Source: Hetaerina americana (taxonomy: Eukaryota > Arthropoda > Insecta > Odonata > Calopterygidae). Taken from it: a DNA stretch of 64,000 bases. Positions within the stretch are counted from its first letter, which is position 1. Every line of letters starts with the position of its first letter. Location: the NCBI GenBank assembly GCA_022747635.1, contig JAKTNV010000001.1, forward strand, positions 44,370,946 through 44,434,945, read 5' to 3'. Positions 1-12,949 of the stretch are shown here, piece after piece. The notes under the pieces are model-generated. The model did not search any database and was not told where the DNA came from. It was given only the letters and a program-made list of their open reading frames with translations. The position numbers were made by a program, and so were the translations under genes.

Positions 1-3000
1 GAGAGTTGAATGAGATGTGCTGGCGAGAACAAGACAATGAATAATGAAAGGTTTGACTTGAATAGGTTATGTTTATTTGATATTTCGGCAAATGCGAAAG
101 GGGAGAGCTCAATGCTTCCCTTTTCCATCCTATTCCCGTTTTCTTTAAAGAATCCCTAGAAAAAAGTTTTGAAGTGACAGTTTTGAATTTTATGGTACCC
201 CCTACAATAAAATGGCGTGTGATATAAATGTCTCGATGAATTTTGGGATTATAATGAGCTTAACTTATTTTCTTTGATAGGATTTTTTTCCCTTTCACCT
301 CTATTTAGTCATAGTGTGAATTTAAATGAAACTATCTTTTAAAAACCATAGATTTTACTTGCATAAGTATTGATTATCACTCTTGTCATACTTTATTTGA
401 AGCTGAATATTTGAGGGAGTATTAGAGTCAAATTCGACTCGGTATACAGTTTTTTCTGCATCGGCCAAGTATTGTTTTCGTATTTGTATTTGAAAATTTA
501 AAATATGCGATCAAATGCATTGGAATAAATTTGTTCATTTTTTTCGTAAACTGGTGAATAGTAAAAGAGAAACAAATCACTTCCGTTTATTTTACTAAAT
601 AGTTATTTATTATCCATAATGAAGTGGTAAAAAAGTGATACACTGTGATAACATATGCAACGAAGTTTGTCAATTGACTTATTAAAGCAATTTTAACGAA
701 ACTAGGTTTCAAGATTCAAAAGGGGATTTAATATTGTCCAGTCATTTTCCTGGCTAAAAATGTACCAATCTAAACAATCAAAATTTATGGAAATCTAGAA
801 GAAAATTCCAAACAAGGGGGTCATTAGTCTCGAATTAACCTACAAGAGCATAGCATTTACCCTCAAGTTCCATATAATGTTTCCAATTCCTATTTTATGG
901 TTATTTTGTGTTTTTGAGCCAATAACCTCTATTAAACGGTAATAGATTTAATTTCCAAAATTGATGATAATAATGATTTGGTGATATTAATAGCCTAGGC
1001 ATATTCGAATTACGTACAAGAGGGACTTCTGACTTTATTTAAATGATAAGCGTAAAAATCCATGCGCTGTGTGAATAATATGCACCTAAACGGTATTTTA
1101 ATTAGATCTTCCTTTTAGTTGGATGTTGAGTACGTTTTTATGGCGCAGACCGTCAAAATAAAATTGGCGAATAAAACGCCAATAGAGTCGTGACGCTATC
1201 CTTGGTGAAGGTGAAGCAGGGTTGCTAAAAGTTGTGTGGGAGGGAATGAGAGAAAGAGAGAGAGAGATGAAATGAGGTGGAAATAAGAGGTATTGGTATA
1301 AGAAGGGAGAGTTCAGCGAGAGAGAAAGAGGCTCAGACCAGAGAAAACCAGAAAAATCCCGAGTTAGTAGGAAGATGGATGTGGGATGCGGAGATAATGG
1401 AAGGGGCGGATGAGAGGCGTATGGAAAAGTTTAGAAATTCTTTCTGCGATAAAAAACTTGGATTCCTTTCCTTATAATCGATATATTATTCAATAATTAT
1501 GATAATGGCATAGAGAATAACTCGGAACCCTATTATGTTTGCATTAATATAAATGAAAATTTACTAACTTTATTTTAAACCAAGATGATACGTAATACAT
1601 TATTCACTTCACTTAAATGTTTATTTTTACAAAATAAAAGGTTTGGTGAAAATTTCATTATAACACGGTCTTTTTTTGAGATTCGTGGTCAATAGAGGGT
1701 AAACCGCTTTTTAAATAGACATTTATTTATAGGTATTATAAAGAAAGAATCGCATTTCTGGAAAGCATGAATTAAATTCCTATAAAGGGTTCTTGCAACC
1801 AATGTTTACTTAGTTGTTCAAATAAGTGATCAAGCCAATCCGGAGGTTGCAGCTTTCAATCCCAGCATGAACTCGTTTTTACTTTTTGAGAACGCTGCTA
1901 TTGCAAATTGCAGCTATTAAATTATATTATTTATACTTTTAAAAATCAAACATTCAATGAAATTCGTCTTCGCGCCGTAATTTTATAAATATCTTTGTCG
2001 AATGAAAATTGTTTTGGACCAATATTTTCGTCAACATCCTGAAACCAATTAATTTCATCAAGTTTTAATTGCCCATTCAATATCATAACTAAGTAATTAT
2101 GAGTCAATATTGTGTAAGTATGAAAAACGACCGACTAACAAATTAACTATAGTAATTTTTGTGGAAAATCATTTGGATAACAAAAAAAGCGGAAGCTTTC
2201 CAAAGTCGTTTTTCCAAATATTATATTTTTTTCGTGAGAAAATTACCATGCAACTAACAAAAAACATAAACGGAAGAGTGGGCCTCCGGATACGCAGGCA
2301 CTTAACGAGTAATTCTGCTCTGTCGAGAATGCAAAAGCATTTTAATAGCGATTTGCTCTGCGGTCGTGGCGACATTATCGTGACCATCCAGTAAAGTTCC
2401 AGCGGCGGAAATCATTAATTCATTATGGAAACTCTTTGGGGTGAAGGGAGTGGGAGGCCCAGTGGGAGAGAAGTAAATTGTATGGAGGAGGTTTAATAGG
2501 GCGTGCGGTAGCGGTGGGTGGCCGATTAAAGAGTTGGGAGGGATTTTGTGGAGAGGGGCCGAAGGGACCTGGCTACATTCGCCAACTACGAAACTCCGCC
2601 TCTTAAGCCAGGATTGAGGGTGGGATAAAATTATGCGGCTATTAATATGCGCACAGAAATGGGGGGGGATTGTTACGCGTTTTCTCGTTGTTTTCATTCA
2701 CTTAGTCAGGAGCGATCAGGGAATTTATCCCATACAAGCCATCCCCTGGAAGTTAGTTTGCGATGAAGCATATCTGTGTCGTAAGTTTTCATCTGATAAT
2801 AGATATTACGAGGTTTAGTACAATGAATTGAACACATTTTCCACACCTTAGAAATATATGTGGATTCCTTCAATATTCTGTTATGTTTCATTGATTCGAC
2901 GTCGGTGATTGCAGAAATTCCTAATCAGCCTTCTTGCTCTTCTATAAGAATCTCTCTAAGTTCCATACTTAAATACTGGCTGGCGGGATTACCTTACATC

Positions 3001-5080
3001 TTTTGCAATTTAACTAGTTACCCATGGCAAATATTATATACCAATTTTACTGCCTTAGCATAATTTTTGAGCATTCCTATCCGACAATTTGGTGCGTAAT
3101 CGGGGTTCGGGGTCTGAGGTTGCAAATAAAAACAAGAACTTATGTCATTGTCCTTAAGAGACGTTTATTGGTTTATTTTAATGAACCTACAACCTTATGT
3201 AAATATCATCGCTAAAAAAAATAGTTTCACACTTATGGCACACTGCAGGCATCCATTCCAAATAAAATGAAATGCCGTTATCACAAGATGAATTTTGTCA
3301 ATCGCGTGAAACGAATTGCGCTTGGCGGTATTCGGAAAGCGAATGTTGTCGAATGAGGAGAATACGGTCAGCTGATCAGGACTTCGGCTTAAAACTGTCT
3401 TTCAGAATCATTTGCGCGACATAGGCGTTAACGTGAAGCCAAAATTAGTTGCTATGATCTTAGTATTAAGTCACGCTCGCATAGGTGATTATGTAGGAAC
3501 AACCGCATTGAAAAGGATTTCTTTCAACTACAATTACATAATTCGGAATAACATCCACCTATCACAGAATAAAATAAATGAGCTATATAAAACGTCTTTA
3601 TTTATTTTAACCTTAGTTTCGGAAAACAATTACACACTGTGTACATGTATTCTTGCAAATATACGATATTATATTCTATCACCTCGCTCGTATATTCTAT
3701 CACCTATCAAGATTCTTTTCCCTGAAACCACATTTGTCAATAACATGAAAATTCCTATCTTATATGAAATATTAAGGTTATTTTCAGATTTACTCTAATT
3801 ACAGATGTTCTTGTTATTTATGAAAATGATTCAATTGCTTCCAACTGTGCGAACTGACAAAGTGTATATTTTCATTCTTCATCATCATAATTGAAATTGC
3901 CACTCCCTTTCATGCTTTAATCAAAACAATTTATTAAAATAATATTGAGGGAAACTCAATCACCAAATTGCGAGCAGCTTTGTACACAGATCAAATACCG
4001 CATTGGCGAATAATAATCACCCAAGAATCACTTATGGGGCCTGGATGTCTGCGTAGATGTGTTAAACGCGTCATTGGTTTCTAATTGAGGGATAGAACTA
4101 TAAAAGCGATGTTGATTGTAAAAGAAAAAAATTATTTACTTTTAACACGACAAGTAATTTACGCACTCACTGAATTAGTGAACCATCATCACCTAGAAAT
4201 CACTTGCAACCGCGATGTAAACCCTAGTATTCTAATGAAGTCATTTTTTTGTAATTTTAAATACTGATGAATCGAATGATTATCATCGAATCGTACGTAT
4301 TATCATGTAATAATCATTTCCATGTTGCCACTGACTGAATAATAACATTAAAAATGTACCCCTATAAAATTTCAATGATCATCTCTCTAACAATCTAGAA
4401 AATGAAAAAATTCTTCGCTTCACCACTTGCGTAGAAATTTTTTGAGCAAATTACAGTGAGCCTAATACAATTGAGCGTGTAAAGCATTGGTTTGAAATAG
4501 AATGGCCAGCAATAAAACGTATCAACCTAAGTGTAATCATGTGAAAGAATATTAGAGCTAGACAATTACCTATTATTGTTCATTGCTAAAAACATTCGTT
4601 CAGTCGAAGAGAAGAAGTATAAGTATCGTATTTCTTGTTACCGAGTGAAGCATACTACATACTAGTGTAATCTTTGTTTTAAATTACGAATGAGGAAAAG
4701 CGAATTAATATCCATTGATTACATTGTGACCGCAGTTGTTCTATATATTATATTAAAAATCGTATTATATTGTTCATTTTTCTAGAATTCATTTATTTAA
4801 ATTAAGTTCTATTACTTACTTAAGTGATAAAAACTTAAAAGTAATCGTCTGCGGTCGAAGTAAGGAAGATAATCTCCAAGTAATATTTAAGAAATACGAA
4901 CTTAAACAAGTGGAAGAGTTTTTCAATATGACAAAAGATTCACTGGTGACGAAAGAAATAAGAAAGATATAGTAAATATAGTAGGAATGGGTAAGAAGGC
5001 CTATCGCACGAAATAATAAGGAATCAATTAGATAGAATTTATATCCAGTCTATTTTTCTACGAATACAAAATTTCGACGA
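1..5080. other. AT-rich DNA without recognisable genes
   Basis: I see no exon with good splice borders and no mobile element here. Open frames, including one of 128 codons at 3412-3798, have compositions expected of AT-rich non-coding DNA. A short GA-rich patch lies at 1240-1330, and a small hairpin with 7-bp arms (ATTGGCG/CGCCAAT) at about 1163-1183. The stretch 2280-2640 is less AT-rich and open on both strands, but no protein family is recognisable in any frame. Confidence 0.5.
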
Positions 5081-5089
5081 TAAGAGCAG

Positions 5090-5450
5090 CAGATAAAAGA
5101 TGATTAGAGACGATAGAAATGTGGTGCCAAAGAAGTATGCCATAAATAAAAAGGATGAAGTGGCAAATGTAGAAATACTTCAGAGAGTAATTGATTAGAG
5201 AATCCAGCGCAGGGGACTTAATAGAAGGAGAGGGAAATTGACTGGACACATCCTGAAGGACGATAGTTTATTGAATGTTATGTTTGAAGGGACCATGGGG
5301 GGGAAAAATCACAGTTGAAGGCCTAGGATAACTATAAGGAGCAGGTAATGGAATATGTCGGTAGAAGAATCTATGAGAGAAAAAATATATTGGCAGAGAA
5401 CAGAACAAAAGAGAGCTACTACAAGCCAACCCTCGGATTAATAATCGTGC
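5090..5450 (+). mobile_element. RTE-like LINE, C-terminal remnant
   Basis: Translation of the + strand, broken by stops, gives a stretch resembling the C-terminal part of RTE-type reverse transcriptases. The order is V-E-I-L-Q-R-V, then R-R-G-K-L-T-G-H-I-L, then an F-E-G-T-M-G-G-K block and R-P-R-I-T-I. In intact elements this region reads roughly R-R-x-K-x-x-G-H, E-G-R-M-x-G-K-R-G-R-G-R. In-frame stops show that it is dead. It is related to the copies at 33 kb and 39-43 kb but more decayed. Confidence 0.5.
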
Positions 5451-8250
5451 TGATAAAGTAGTCAAACATTTAAAAGTACCATTTGGGATGAGCAAAACGT
5501 ATTGCCTCACCAAAGACAAGGACATTAATGCGTCATTGCTCTATGTACACTTGTAATCTAATAAATAAGAAATATTAATTTAGTGATGCCGTTATTCCCA
5601 TTTAATAATCATAAAAGTTATCTCCTCGTCACAATTTTCTATGTTATGTCTAGGTATTTCCAATATTACAAGGTATACTCGTTCAACTTTTGCTCAGAAG
5701 CTGGGCAAAAAATAAAATTATAATTTACATTAAACTATTTTCAGAATTTTATATAAAATCACACCCCTAAGTCAAATTTGTGTTCATGTTCTTATTTGCA
5801 TAAGAAATTGATTAGACCATTACCTAAGAATTTCAGCTTTTTCTATGCTCTTAATTATTATTAGATGTTTCTTACAAGGAGGTCACGATTATGATTTCGA
5901 TAAATTGAAGCGCATATAGAATAGATTTCATTAATACAGATATTTATGTTTGGAAAGCAAGTCAAAGGGAACTATTTTTTTCAGAACTTTCCATAAGATA
6001 TCCATCAACTTGGAGCTATATTTCCATTTTGAGAAAAATCCGTAGTTTTTAACAATTAGGAAAAAATGAAGTCAGTTAGAGGGCTTTATTTGGTTGATAA
6101 GTTCATCTATAACTCGTATTCTTGAAGAGCATTGAAATACCCACAGCAAGTAGATATACCAAGTAGACTCATATTTAAATTTTCATCATTGAAAGAATTA
6201 TATTTCGTCATATTAGAGTATTTCAATGGCAGCTCAACTGCTTAGTTTGGAAAAACTTAACACTATCATAATCCTATCTATCAAAAAGCACGGCAGGAGC
6301 TTGTTATAATATTTTCTGCCAGAATTAGTAGCTCAAAGTATTTAGATGTATGATTTTGATACTCTTAGGCCTCCACGTCATATATCCAGCTTTTTTATTT
6401 CTGGTCCCTTTCTGGATTTTCATAGTCCAAGACTTTTAATTGCCTGCCAAATATCTCTACGATTTAATTAAATGCAGAAACAATAATTATCGTTCCAATT
6501 TTTAAAAAGTAGTTGCTGAAAAGTATCCTTCAAATGTATGTATTTATATGTAAATTGACCATTTATCAAGTTTATTTGGTCAATATTATTCCTTTTCCCT
6601 AAGATTAGTTAGTGGAATCAGGAAGGAATATGAATATAAATTTTGTGTTTTATAGGTAAAACTTTGATGGCAATTTTATTACCAGAAAATTATTAAGAAG
6701 TGATTTGTTATTCCAGTTGTAGACAAGTGTTTGGTTGAATTAAGGTAAAGGTATGATATTAAAGTTAGGGATTTCATTATAAATGTAAATGTATCAGTAA
6801 ATGGGTTAATTGAGGGGTTTTAATTATTTATGCACAGTTCACAAATAAAGTGAAAGCCACTTGCCTTCAGAAGTATACTTATTTCTCGCTTAGATCACGG
6901 GTATTATTATGAAAGTCACGAGCCAATGTCATCTCATACCCTTCGTAATGTTGTCATATGTTGCTTACCTTTGAAATTTCTAGGAAAAATACATAATTTG
7001 GCATCTTCCTATACTGATACTCTTTCATGCCCGTTCAATTTCTGGCCGATGATTCGGTACTCCACCCAATAAATAGTTTTAGCTGGCTCCGTCAAAAGTG
7101 AGTAGTTTGGAAGTTCGTATAAAAATGTTGTGATTTTTTGTTGAAATGTCTGAACGAAGCGAAAATACTTGTTCCTGCCGACTAATCCGTCGATCATGAA
7201 AAATTTGGCTTCCATATCATCGCGATCAACCGAGAGATCGATTTGGACAGGCGAGGGTAGTGCTTTCCACGTACTAATTTCCACAGCGCGTATGCAATTC
7301 GCACAATCGATCGGAGCCTCGAGGATGTAGTCAATTATCCCATACCGCCGAACCCATCCCACCAATATCTAGGTTCTATATGATCACATGACTTGAATGA
7401 TTTGTTCGAATATCCATCGCACGAATTTGAACTCTAAACCCTTTGGTCAACCCACGCACGCTCTAAACCACTGTATTACCCTGCCACTCGTAAATATTAG
7501 GTTCATATTTACTCATGTCTCTTACAAGTCGTTTCAATCCGGAAATCCTTTTTTACCTTATTGGTTTTAGACAAAGATAGCACAACACATCCTTCTAAAT
7601 TTTAAAAGAAGAAGTGTGAAACGTGGGGAATTATTTCCACGAGTGCTGAGCCAGAAAGAAAAGTCTCAACATTCCAAGTTCTTAAGTTGATGATGAACTA
7701 AATTCATAAGTACTGTAGTATTAACATGACTAAGATAATTCCTGTCCTTGCTGCAGTATTTCAACGGAATTCTTGGCTGTTGTGCAATAAACAAATCGAG
7801 TATTCCCGTTATTAACGATATTTTTATGCGTGAATTTTAAAATATCCCAGAGTGATAATGAACCTTGATCAAATTACGTAGGAGCAAGCAACCAACGAAA
7901 TATTTAGCAGATCAAGACATCTCCCTCGGGTGATTTGGATTGCCACATTTTTTTCCTCAAAAACGAGTTATTTTTATCCTCTTCGTGGATTATTCCGTTC
8001 AGCCGACGGAAAAATCTCCATGCTGGGGTTTAAAATCCGTGCATGCGCCCTTGTCCGTTTTCTCTCCCCATGCCCGCATGTTGGCAACAGACATAGCTTT
8101 TTAATTAAAGTGGAAACGCTAACCGTCGTTAGCGTGTTCACGGTGAGCCTATTCAATCATGCCTTTATACTCATCCTCTGCCGAACTCCATTCCCAAATG
8201 TTTAGAGGGGCGTCTCGATGGGCAGTGGCACGTTCATGGAATTAAGCCTC
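5451..8250. other. non-coding DNA; one unassigned 118-codon frame
   Basis: Mostly AT-rich with no identified element. A - strand frame at 7009-7365 (118 codons) has mixed, protein-like composition, with Y-W-V-E-Y near its end, but no family is recognised and no convincing splice borders flank it. The stretch 7395-7495 resembles the head of a reverse-oriented tRNA-derived repeat. I would not call a gene here. Confidence 0.35.
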
Positions 8251-8259
8251 TTTTTTTCT

Positions 8260-9000
8260 CCCCGTGCTCTCATTTTCCCCTTTCATTCGCCGAGCACGAA
8301 ATTCCATTGGCTGGCTGATCATGAAAAGAGCTGGGCATGCCGGAGAGCGAATTTATTGCTTGCGGGCGTCTATTCTCCCCTGTTTTGAACCCATTCTCTC
8401 GTCCACTCTCTTTTCTGCTTTCTCTCTCTTCCTCGTTCCTATCCACCCCGTCTCATTTTCTCCCTGCTCCTTCTGCCACCTCCCCCCGCTCTTCACTCCT
8501 TCCAACTTTCGTTCGATTCCATCTCACCTCAGAGAGCGCGCTGTGCATAACCCACAGAGTTGACCCGTTACGCGATCCCTATTGAAGAGGGCGAGTTCGA
8601 AGACCCAGCGGAGAGGTTGGGAAAGGGGAATAGGAAGAGAGGGTTGCCATTGCGAGGCCTGCAAAGTTGCAGCGGAGATGGAGAAAATGAGGCGGGGGAT
8701 GAGATCTGAAAGGGGTGAGTGAGACTATGATGGCTGGGGATGGTGATGGTTGCAGATGGTGGGGATATGTGGGGTGGGTATGAGAGGAAGGGGATATTGG
8801 AGGGGAGAGTGGACTGACGGAAGGGAGGAAATTGATGAGAAGGGGAAGTTCTTCGTCTGAAGTGGTCTCCGAGGGAGGGTGATGGAAATGGGTTGGTTTT
8901 GGGGTCCGGATGGGGCAAGTGAGAATGGAGGGAGTCAATGCGCAGTACCGGAGATCGGAGAAGAGGAGCGGTGTCAGACGGGGTTCGGTTCGGAGAGATT
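8260..9000. other. abutting pyrimidine-rich and purine-rich blocks
   Basis: Positions 8260-8570 are strongly C/T-rich on the + strand and 8580-8950 strongly G/A-rich, switching near 8575. Both blocks contain more CpG than the flanks. Overlapping open frames on both strands (8264-8563, 8568-9092) are low-complexity by-products of this composition. The strand switch resembles the one at 13.3 kb. A regulatory role is possible but unproven. Confidence 0.5.
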
Positions 9001-9110
9001 CTCTTGTGACTACATCTTTTTTTCCACATCAAACAGATTCTAATGTCAGACAGGCGGGAATCGATAAGCGACGACGAGAGATAGGATTTCATGGGAAGAG
9101 CGCGGATCGT

Positions 9111-9180
9111 GGTCAGTTTTCACCTGCATGGTCAGTTTTTACCTGCATGGTCAGTTTTTACCTGCTTGGTCAGTTTTCAC
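9111..9180. repeat. 19-bp minisatellite, about 3.7 copies
   Basis: Unit GGTCAGTTTTTACCTGCAT is repeated head to tail at 9111, 9130, 9149 and, partially, 9168. Copies differ at one or two positions (T/C after GTTTT, and A/T near the unit end). It lies in non-coding DNA just after the purine-rich block. Confidence 0.9.
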
Positions 9181-9985
9181 ATTTTATGACGGTATTGGTT
9201 CAAGAAGCCAAAACATGATCACGAGAAAATCCCCCCATTTGGTTGGTTCATAAATCAAACCTGAATTCATAATTCCATCGAGTTCAATTTCGATGAAAAA
9301 TTTAAGTTTTTCAAAAAAATTTAAGTTCGTTCAAAAAAACACATTTCCTTCATTGATATGATCAAAAATTAATATCATTTACCTCTCCAATACCTTGCAT
9401 GACATGATTTACTCTATTTTAAAGCACTTGACATAGGCATTACTCACACTATAACTCCAATGGAGAAACTGAGTTCCTATTGGTAAATGGACAATTTCAG
9501 TATAAGCATATGGGCTTATAGAAGCTGAAAGATAAATGGAAAACTAAACCTTTGCCATTGATCATTACAATTAAAAAATCAAAAAAAGCGCCGCCATATA
9601 ACTTAATTTACTCTGGTAATTGTTTCTCTTCCGAATAAATTGAGAATGTAATAAAGCATTATGAATTTTGCTAACAATGGATAATGTTTCAAATACTTTT
9701 TAAATATAAAATAAAAATCGATGAAACAATCATTTAATAGGCTAACAACCCCACACATGCCAAAAGTTAGGTTTTTGTGCACATAAATATCTAATAATAC
9801 ATTGTATGGATAAAAAGTATCTGGGACAATTTTTTCCTGATGTGATTGTACGTCGCAGCGGGCTCGCACAGCGCCGGCTCGGAGGTGGGAGGTTTGACCT
9901 TCAATATGCTTCATGCGCCAATCTCCTGCGAGCGTTCATTGTGCTAGATCATGTTTTAGGCCCCTCTCGAGTCAATCGGTGCAAG
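9181..9985. other. AT-rich DNA, no gene seen
   Basis: A-rich short near-repeats of TTTAAGTTTTTC type occur at about 9298-9345. No exon or element is recognised, apart from a slightly GC-richer stretch at 9840-9985 that leads into the mariner-like fragment and may belong to it. Confidence 0.4.
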
Positions 9986-10195
9986 CGCAAAATGCAGCGA
10001 ACGATTGAACTGCGGCGCGCCATCAAATTTTGCGTTGGACTGAGAAAATCGGGTACTGAGACTTTGGGCATGATTTCCCAAATTTTTACGGATATGGAAC
10101 TGCAATTTATGAGTGGCACAAGCTCATCAAAGATGAATGAGAGATTGTGAACCTCCGGATGGCCGTCGCGGTCAAGGACCAACCGGTAAAGATTT
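9986..10195 (+). pseudogene. mariner-like transposase N-terminal fragment
   Basis: The + strand encodes I-K-F-C-V-G-L-R-K-S-G-T-E-T, matching the start of the helix-turn-helix region of mariner/SETMAR-type transposases (usually I-K-F-C-x-K-L-G-K-S-A-x-E-T). After a frameshift it continues Y-E-W-H-K-L-I-K-D-E, matching the Y-E-W-x-K-R-F-K-x-G segment of the family. Nothing resembling the catalytic D,D34D core follows, so this is a truncated, frameshifted remnant. The call rests on short motifs only, and no terminal inverted repeats were identified. Confidence 0.45.
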
Positions 10196-10199
10196 AATA

Positions 10200-12930
10200 A
10201 TTTACTACACATCAAATTGTTAAACTTGCTAATTTATGAGAAGATAATCACAATGACATAAAATAATTAGTATTTTCCAATTAAACTTATGTAGAAAGAA
10301 AGTACTTAGATTTCGCTTTGAAATTCTTTCAACAATTATTTCCCAAAAAATCCCTTAATAAAAAACGAACCACTTGGTTTGATTTCGAAATTATAATAAT
10401 GAATTCCTGAATATTATGATGAATTTTTCACTGTGCAAAATAATTTTAAGGGATTGTAATAAAACGTAAAATTTTGTGTAAATATAGCCGTTTCATACAT
10501 TGAGTACTAGAAACGAAATATTGGAATGAAAATCTAATTTGATAGATGAAAAACAAACAACGCCTTCCAATACTAACATACTTTTAACTGTACACGTATG
10601 TATTGCAAATTGCCTGTATTCACGGGGCTTGCTAGTTTCATCGAGAGAATCGCCTATAACTATAATGATTAATGATTTAGAACTATAGAAATTTTACGCA
10701 AATCAATGCATATAACTGAATAAGGTGTAACAGAAGAAAGTGTATTCAGCATGGTTCACAAAGTAAGACCCCTTAAAAAACCAAACTGCTTTTTCCAGAA
10801 AGGAACAAGAAATTCACAAATTTCTAATTCGTGTTGGTTGTGAACGAAAATTGACAGGAATGAAATTGGGCAGTCGAGGGAAAGAATTGACAAATATTCC
10901 ATTGTTTGGTAGTATGATTCCTTATTTTTAAGCACTAATCCCTACATGTGGGCAATTGAAGTATTTTACATTAGCATGGCAATTTGATATTTCAGGAGGA
11001 GAAATATTTCATTATAATTTTCAAATTGAGTGGAATAAAAAGAGCAGAGTTCCTTAGGTCTTTTACCACGTGTTTGAACGATGCTGAGAATATAAACCTA
11101 GATGAAATATGATTTTTTTGTAAAGTGAGTCTGATCGTAGGAGAGAACTCATAGTATTAAATATAGATAGGAAAATGGTCGAAGGAAGAATTGGGCAGGG
11201 AGTGAAAATAATTACAAATAACAGATTGTGATTGTAAAAGAAACATACAAATGGTTAAAAAAGTGAGGTGGCATTGTGGGAAGTTGCGTAATGTTCTGTC
11301 TAACTTCCGCAAAATGGGAGTGAATAGGAGAGGGATAATAAATAAATTGTACGTGAAAAGAATAGAGAGAAGAGAACCGAGACAGAGTGGGCAAAGAGAG
11401 AGCCATCAATGTGTGCAAAAATATAAAAACAATCAAAGATGGGGCTACGAGAACGTACGCAAAAGGAAACTTTCCAACACATTTATAGCTCATAATTCAT
11501 AGCGATTGACATGAAATTAAACTTAATTTACCGGATAAAGGGAATTTTAGAATGACCAATTAGTGTGATGCATTGATAATTCATTCATGCAATTAACTTC
11601 TACTTTTGAGAGAACTTTGTTTTTCCAATGAGTATACCGTATGCTTTGTATATGTTTGTGAAATGTAGGCACAATTGACGCAAAACAAGAATATTTATCA
11701 GCTAAATGACTGAACAGCTAAGTCTAAAAAACATTATGGTTCATTTGTGAAATTTCTCCAAAACTCATATAATGTACATCATTGTATGCATGCATTTGAT
11801 TTTTATTTATAAAGATATCACGTATATTATATATACAATTAATGTTTGCTAAAACATACATATGTTAATATTTTACGAATTCCAGCAAAATGTTACATTT
11901 TTGCGTATCGATACCCGAAACTGGATTCAGTTCCGTAACTTAGAGGAATTGGCAACAGTGTCACCAATTGTTAGTTGATCCTGACAGAAATCCATAACGT
12001 TTGGAGCATACCGGTATTATAAATTATAAAGCGTTATACTAATCATATGAAATGCACATAAGTAGGAGAAAATTAAAATGGGAAATTGTTAAAACATAGG
12101 ATAATTGAAAAATTATTGAAAATTGAGAAGAAGAAAGCCATTAAAAAAGAACGAATGGGAGAGGTTTTGGGAAACGTATGAAAAAGAAGGTTGAAGGGAA
12201 TAAGTAAGAAAGATGGATTAGAAATTAATTTAGGATAGGAAATATGCGAGGCAGAAAAAGGTGAGAGCTTGGATGATGGATGAGAGGAAAAATCTGTCGG
12301 CGAAAGAGTCAATCAGGTTAACTTAGAAGGCTATCAAAACTTCTTTTAAAGTATTACCTTTTTTGCCTATTTTTTGCTTCTTTTGGCACATAAAAAGACT
12401 TGTATTGCCTCAGTAGATTAATAGTGAATGAAATATTTTCTTCACCCTTACCAGTCATTAAATATCAATCGAGTATTTTGCTCCTTGTATCCTTTTCGAG
12501 AAAAATAACTTATCAATATAAACTCATTCATTACCTATAGGAAGGTTACGGATAAATTTTTCTTTATAGCTGCCTTGTTAAAATCTTATCGTACTAAAAT
12601 TTATGGCAGAGTAAAATTTAAGTCATTGGAACTTAATATTCCCTTCGCTTGCAAATATTTCATAGCAAAACTGCCTAATGAAGAAGCTTTACAGAGGCAA
12701 TGTGGCCAACTATAAATCGAGGATAAAATTCCTAATGGACCATTTCTCAACTTTACCGACCAATTTAAAAAAGTCCCTGAAAACAGTATGTTGTGTATAA
12801 CGTATATCTTGTGATATGTGGACCTTTGAGTTGTCGGAACCATTTATTTCCGTTGGACAGCAGTGCATAAGTAAACTAAAATAAATAATTAGTTAACTTT
12901 TACTGTTGAGAAATGAATACAGGTGGGAAT
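10200..12930. other. AT-rich DNA, no gene seen
   Basis: No exon, RNA gene or element is recognised. The stretch 12050-12310 is purine-rich on the + strand, and the open frames on its complement are low-complexity. Confidence 0.4.
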
Positions 12931-12949
12931 AGTTAATTTTTTTAAAGAG

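Noticed and set aside
3412..3798. 128-codon frame
   Set aside because: AT-rich composition (Ile/Asn/Leu/Tyr), no family, no splice context.
7009..7365. 118-codon - strand frame, at first thought to be a glycosyltransferase C-terminus
   Set aside because: Only a Y-W-V-E-Y string resembled UDP-glycosyltransferases. The surrounding signature residues are absent and there are no splice borders.
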